Source of the DNA: Richelia intracellularis HH01
GTDB taxonomy: Bacteria > Cyanobacteriota > Cyanobacteriia > Cyanobacteriales > Nostocaceae
Assembly (NCBI RefSeq): GCF_000350105.1
Contig: NZ_CAIY01000085.1
Location: forward strand, 1 to 64,000
Length of the DNA stretch: 64,000 nucleotides
Direction of reading: 5' to 3'
The translations under genes were made by a program, and so were the position numbers. Of the stretch, positions 60,610 through 64,000 are shown piece after piece. How positions within the stretch are numbered: position 1 is the first letter of the stretch; each line of letters opens with the position of its first letter. Under the pieces are notes generated by a model that saw nothing but the letters and a program-made list of their open reading frames with translations, was not told the DNA's origin and searched no databases.

Positions 60610-61461
60610 CTATGCAAATTTCGACCTACATTTAGCAAGGCTGAAAACCAATAAAAATACTAAAAACTGAATTACAACAATACTTGGCCCTGAAGCAAGT
60701 TGAAAAATAGCAGAGACAAAAATACCAGTGATACTTGTAGTAGAACCGATGATTATAGAAATCAACAAAAAATATTTAAAATGGTGGCTTATTAGCTTAG
60801 CAGTAGATGCAGGAATAACCAGAAAAGAATTTACTAATAGAATGCCTACAGCTTTGATTGCTATAGCTACTGATAATGATAATAAAACTACGAATCCATA
60901 CCGATACAATTGTACAGGTACACCTTGAATTTTAGCAACAGCAGAATTAAGAGTTAATAGAATTTGCTGGCGTAGAGTTGAGAACAGAAAAATACAGCTT
61001 ATTAATAATAATGCAACTGTCAATATTATATCTTCATTATTAATTGCCAGAATATCACCGAATAAGATCTGAATTAGATTACCACGATATCCTTGCAATA
61101 AACGACTTAAAATCAATCCAATGGCCAAAACTCCAGAGAGAATTATACTGAGAATACTATCATTTGCTAAATCAGTTTGGTCTATTAGATAGAGAACTAC
61201 TACTCCAAAGATTACGGTAAAAAGCAGCAACATCCAAGTAGGATTAGTACTTAACATTACCCCTAATACTATCCCTAGCAGTGATGTATGACCAACCGCA
61301 TGGCTAAAAAAAGAGAGCTGGCGTAAGGTAACAAAACAACCAAGTAATCCCCCTAATACCCCCATTAAAATAGCTTCGATTAATGCTCTTTGAATAAAGG
61401 GAAAATTTAGCCATTCTAGAAACTGGATATCAAAAATATTAAAACCAACTAATATTATCAT
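60610..61461 (-). CDS. metal ABC transporter permease (ABC-3 family)
   Basis: A 283-residue membrane protein with about eight helices, the permease of a ZnuABC/MntABC-type importer for zinc or manganese. Family features are PFIQRALIEAILMGVLGGLLG, SHAVGHTSLLGIVLG (the conserved cytoplasmic loop contacting the ATPase), and VAIAIKAVGILLVNSFLVIPAST near residue 200. The protein is uninterrupted, but no ATP-binding or metal-binding partner gene is present within 1.4 kb upstream or 0.6 kb downstream. It must work with partners encoded elsewhere, or the operon has broken up. Confidence 0.88.
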   Translation of the reverse strand: MIILVGFNIFDIQFLEWLNFPFIQRALIEAILMGVLGGLLGCFVTLRQLSFFSHAVGHTSLLGIVLGVMLSTNPTWMLLLFTVIFGVVVLYLIDQTDLANDSILSIILSGVLAIGLILSRLLQGYRGNLIQILFGDILAINNEDIILTVALLLISCIFLFSTLRQQILLTLNSAVAKIQGVPVQLYRYGFVVLLSLSVAIAIKAVGILLVNSFLVIPASTAKLISHHFKYFLLISIIIGSTTSITGIFVSAIFQLASGPSIVVIQFLVFLLVFSLAKCRSKFA

Positions 61462-62942
61462 GTAAGTAATGAATTTAGGCCTAACTTTGAAGAACTAAGC
61501 AATAATTATTCACGGCAGATTTAATCAAGGTTAAAAATTAACCCTTACAGTTAGCCAAATATAACAATTTTACACGAGTTTCTTGGCTATTGTCAGTTTA
61601 TATAGATATTAAAATAGCAATTAGTAAATACATACTACCCTGAATTTTATTCATTGAACATTAACTATTAACTTCTGTTTTTCTAGCTTCTAAACTTAGT
61701 GCTAATTTATTTATATGAGTTACTATTAGATCGCATTTCTGGTATCTTTCTCATTAGTTTTATCAGCTTATTTATCAATTAAAGATGAAACCACGAGTTC
61801 AAGCTTTAGCACTCTCCTCCAAAAATTATAAATGCTTTGATATTTTTGTAGAGTACCATGCTTTTTGAGGTGATTATTAATCAAGCTAATAAATGTTAGA
61901 TCGACTTCTTGGGCATTTAGGTAAATAAATTTAATCCATATTCTTGAAATCATAATATAGGTCCGTCTAAAACTTCTGCTGATTTCTATTTGGAAAACTA
62001 TTATCAGTACTAGAATCATTATTAATAAGTATATTATTATAGCTTTAACCGATAACAATCCTAAATCGGAGTTTTTAATATCTTGACTTATTAGTGAATT
62101 CTCTTATTTATAAAGCTTGCAGTCTTACGATATCCCAAATTTGTATACTCAGCTAAACCCAATTATGACTTATATCATATATCATATTTGCCATCCGGTA
62201 ATTATCTTGATGAAACTATTACTATCTAAGTTTTTACCTAACTAAATTTGATCTAGATTGTGAGTAAGACAAAAAATTGCCGATATTAAAAGCCAAATGA
62301 GATTATATATACTTTGTTAATTTATCAGATAATAGTCATATTATAGTATTTATTACTCCGTTAATCTTAATATTAGACTTTCTTATGTTAGGTTAGAATA
62401 ATTATTCTTTAAAACTCAAGAGTTGATTGATAGATAAACCGTATTCACCTTAACGTAGACTGGGAGAGGAAAACTCTCTCCCCCCCCCCATTATAAATAA
62501 CTAAGTTTCACAAATAAAATTAGTCTGAGTGAAAAACCATAACCTTAAATATTTACTGAATTTATGGAATTTAAGACTAAATGTTATTGCTTAAATAAAA
62601 TGACTCAAAAGAAAACAGAGCTGCAATCATTACATAGAAGAAGTTGTAGAGATTATATTATTATTTTGGTTATTTGATAGAATAATGTAAAGCTAAAACT
62701 TAATATTTATTTTTACCTATTAATTATTAGTTTTTTATTTGCATATGTTGCTCTTATAAATAGAGCTATGGCCCAAGATTTTTTTCTGAAAGTTTTTGAG
62801 CTAATAGTTCAGTATAGTAAATATTACTTAGTAACTTCCTGGCAACATTCAACATTATGAATATGCCTAAAATAAACTGCTTACTCACAGAGGAAAATTT
62901 CTAGAATGGAGACTCTTCTGTTTACTTTATTATATGGGCATG
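61462..62942. other. 1.5-kb region upstream of the metal permease
   Basis: No Walker motifs of a missing ABC ATPase are visible. A 96-codon minus-strand frame (61768-62058, beginning MLSVKAIIIYLL) has an Ile-rich helix and a basic body; I cannot support it as a gene but it is not excluded. A run of ten cytosines occurs at 62480-62489, next to a GGGAGAG/CTCTCCC hairpin. Confidence 0.45.
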
Positions 62943-63617
62943 TTAAATCACATTAGCAAAGAGCTCAGACAGCTCTTTTCTGGGAGTATTGCAATTAGAA
63001 ACTATCTCTAAAACTTTATTTTTAGCTGATTCATCAAACATTGCTTCAACACATATATCAGCGACCTTTTGCCGGGAAATAGTCCCCTCAAATAAAGTGT
63101 CTGCACTCTGCATAACTATATTGCCAGTATTATCTTTATCCTTTAAGCCACCAGGACGAATAATAGTATAATTCAAACCACTTTTTTGAATATATTTTTC
63201 TGCTTGCTTTTTCCATAACAAAACTAACCAGAATAAGTTAAGGGGATGAAATAACTGAGATACACAAAGTGATGAAACTAAGACAAAATGTTTGATCCCC
63301 CCAACTTTGGCCATATCTACCAAATTCTTGGTACCTTCATAATCAACTTTATATGGGCCAGTGGGGTTGAAATTTGGGCGAGCCCCACTAGCACATAAAA
63401 TAATTGTGCTATCTCCCAAAGCAGTGCTTAAACTTTTATAGTTCAAAAGATCTGCCTCAACTAATTCAACGCCATCTGGCCAAGTCGTTTTAGTCTTCTT
63501 TATATTTCTCAACAAGGCACGTACTGGAATGTTCCTCCTCCTTAATTCTTGAACTATAAGTCTTCCTGTCTGTCCTGTTGCACCTGCTACAAAAGCTTTC
63601 AACACAATAAAAGCCAT
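62943..63617 (-). CDS. NAD(P)-binding SDR-like protein (NmrA/Ycf39 type)
   Basis: An atypical short-chain dehydrogenase. From the ATG at 63617 (MAFIVLKAFVAGATGQTGR) it is 224 residues; the frame extends to 63641. The glycine-rich GATGQTG at about residue 12 binds NAD(P). VRALLRNIKKT supplies the phosphate-binding arginine, and ILCASGARPNFNPTGPYKVDYEG and HFVLVSSLC follow. The YxxxK catalytic pair is not in its usual form: QAEKYIQKSGLNYTIIRPGGL is typical of the NmrA-like group, whose members often act as binding or assembly factors. Related cyanobacterial and plant proteins take part in photosystem assembly or chlorophyll metabolism; the role here is unknown. Confidence 0.87.
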   Translation of the reverse strand: MAFIVLKAFVAGATGQTGRLIVQELRRRNIPVRALLRNIKKTKTTWPDGVELVEADLLNYKSLSTALGDSTIILCASGARPNFNPTGPYKVDYEGTKNLVDMAKVGGIKHFVLVSSLCVSQLFHPLNLFWLVLLWKKQAEKYIQKSGLNYTIIRPGGLKDKDNTGNIVMQSADTLFEGTISRQKVADICVEAMFDESAKNKVLEIVSNCNTPRKELSELFANVI

Positions 63618-63810
63618 CCTAAGAAAATCGTTTCTGTACAATTATTTGTGATATGTTTTAGTGGCCAGTGATTAAAATAACTTAACAAATTAATTGGTAA
63701 ATTTATCTTATCTCTTATCCTCTCCTACATTTAATATAAAACACAGAGTTATTACTCACACTAATAACAGTAATACACATGCTTGCAATATAATTATTCT
63801 AAATTCTTAG

Positions 63811-63850
63811 AAATAAAACCCAAGACCAAAAATAGTTAGAGGTCTGGGTT
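63811..63850 (-). terminator. probable terminator of the DUF4079 gene
   Basis: Read on the minus strand, AACCCAGACC pairs with GGTCTTGGGTT (one bulge) and is followed by TTATTT. It begins 21 nt past the stop of the partial gene at the window edge. Confidence 0.6.
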
Positions 63851-63870
63851 GTATTCAATTACAAAATCCA

Positions 63871-64000
63871 CTATGATTTGCTTAAAATTATCTGGATAAT
63901 TTGTACTCCGCTAATTGTTTGCCAAGTAAATAGTCCCAAAATTGAAAAATTTAGTACAATGTGGGTTATTCTTGCCCAGTTTGCTCCTTTTTGCATTAGG
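63871..64000 (-). CDS. DUF4079 family membrane protein (3' end)
   Basis: The last 42 codons of a gene that enters from beyond the window: LMQKGANWARITHIVLNFSI, then LGLFTWQTISGVQII and a stop at 63873-63871. Pattern and wording match the C-terminal helix of the cyanobacterial DUF4079 family, a multi-pass membrane protein of unknown function, with the conserved W-A-R-x-x-H and F-x-W-Q-x-x-x-G-V. A terminator follows. The 5' end is outside the window. Confidence 0.7.
   Translation of the reverse strand, partial: LMQKGANWARITHIVLNFSILGLFTWQTISGVQIIQIILSKS

Noticed and set aside
61768-62058. 96-codon minus-strand frame with an N-terminal hydrophobic helix
   Set aside because: Ile-rich helices arise easily in AT-rich DNA; no family recognised. 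Left as an unsupported possibility.
1-64000. tRNA, rRNA, tmRNA or CRISPR array
   Set aside because: I searched by eye for T-loop and anticodon-arm signatures and for regularly spaced direct repeats on both strands and found none; a covariance-model search would be needed to be certain.
1-64000. Insertion sequences or transposase genes
   Set aside because: No transposase motif or duplicated long repeat was seen; the perfect inverted repeats are unrelated to each other and do not bracket coding sequence.

Overview
The window looks like a chromosomal segment of a heterocystous-type cyanobacterium whose genome is decaying. Cyanobacterial ancestry is clear from ndhB, petN, a CpcG rod-core phycobilisome linker, CruP-like, MinCDE, ClpS and Deg proteins, several cyanobacteria-specific families (DUF3153, DUF4079, LapA-like) and a DnaX intein. 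The DNA is very AT-rich. I count only about 54% of the 64 kb as intact coding sequence. Intergenic stretches reach 1-3 kb and hold at least four recognisable pseudogenes plus several shorter coding relics. I see no HIP1 octamer (GCGATCGC), no tRNA or rRNA gene and no insertion sequence. This pattern fits an AT-rich symbiotic lineage such as the diatom symbiont Richelia; that assignment is an inference from memory, not a database match.

Layout. 1-8.3 kb: prs (-), a Ser/Thr kinase (+), ndhB (-) and an RRM RNA-binding protein (-). 8.3-15 kb: topA (+), a small LapA-like membrane protein (+), petN with a 43-aa membrane protein (+), rph (-). 15.6-24.4 kb: a Deg protease (-), dapF (-), guaA (+), a cation-diffusion-facilitator exporter (-) and a DUF3153 lipoprotein (-) with a broken TPR gene upstream. 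27-30.8 kb: a DUF1537 kinase followed by minC-minD-minE (+). 31.2-34.9 kb (-): a decaying block with a CHAT-TPR pseudogene, a frameshifted copy of a 238-aa hypothetical gene, and its intact paralogue. 35.1-38.4 kb: dnaX interrupted in frame by a 384-residue intein and carrying a candidate frameshift site. 41.3-49.7 kb: a sucrase/ferredoxin-like protein (+), clpS (-), a 77-aa conserved protein (-), a CruP-like flavoprotein (+), leuA and a LabA-like NYN protein (-). 52.1-56.6 kb: kdpA-kdpB-kdpC (-), divergent at several motifs. 57.4-64 kb: an RluD-type pseudouridine synthase (+), cpcG (-) with a linker pseudogene upstream, an orphan metal ABC permease (-), an NAD(P)-binding reductase (-) and the 3' end of a DUF4079 gene (-).

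Functionally the intact genes are mostly housekeeping: nucleotide synthesis (prs, guaA), RNA and DNA processing (rph, topA, dnaX, rluD), cell-division placement (min), protein quality control (Deg, clpS), lysine/cell wall and leucine synthesis (dapF, leuA), photosynthetic electron flow and light harvesting (ndhB, petN, cpcG). Accessory and signalling genes (CHAT-TPR, TPR, an extra phycobilisome linker) are the ones being lost. The points most worth a second look are the dnaX locus (an intein plus A8/A7 runs that would terminate a gamma-length product), the Kdp complex with altered filter and P-domain residues, a possible ribosome-site-masking hairpin ahead of the RNA-binding protein gene, and a set of unrelated perfect inverted repeats between genes.
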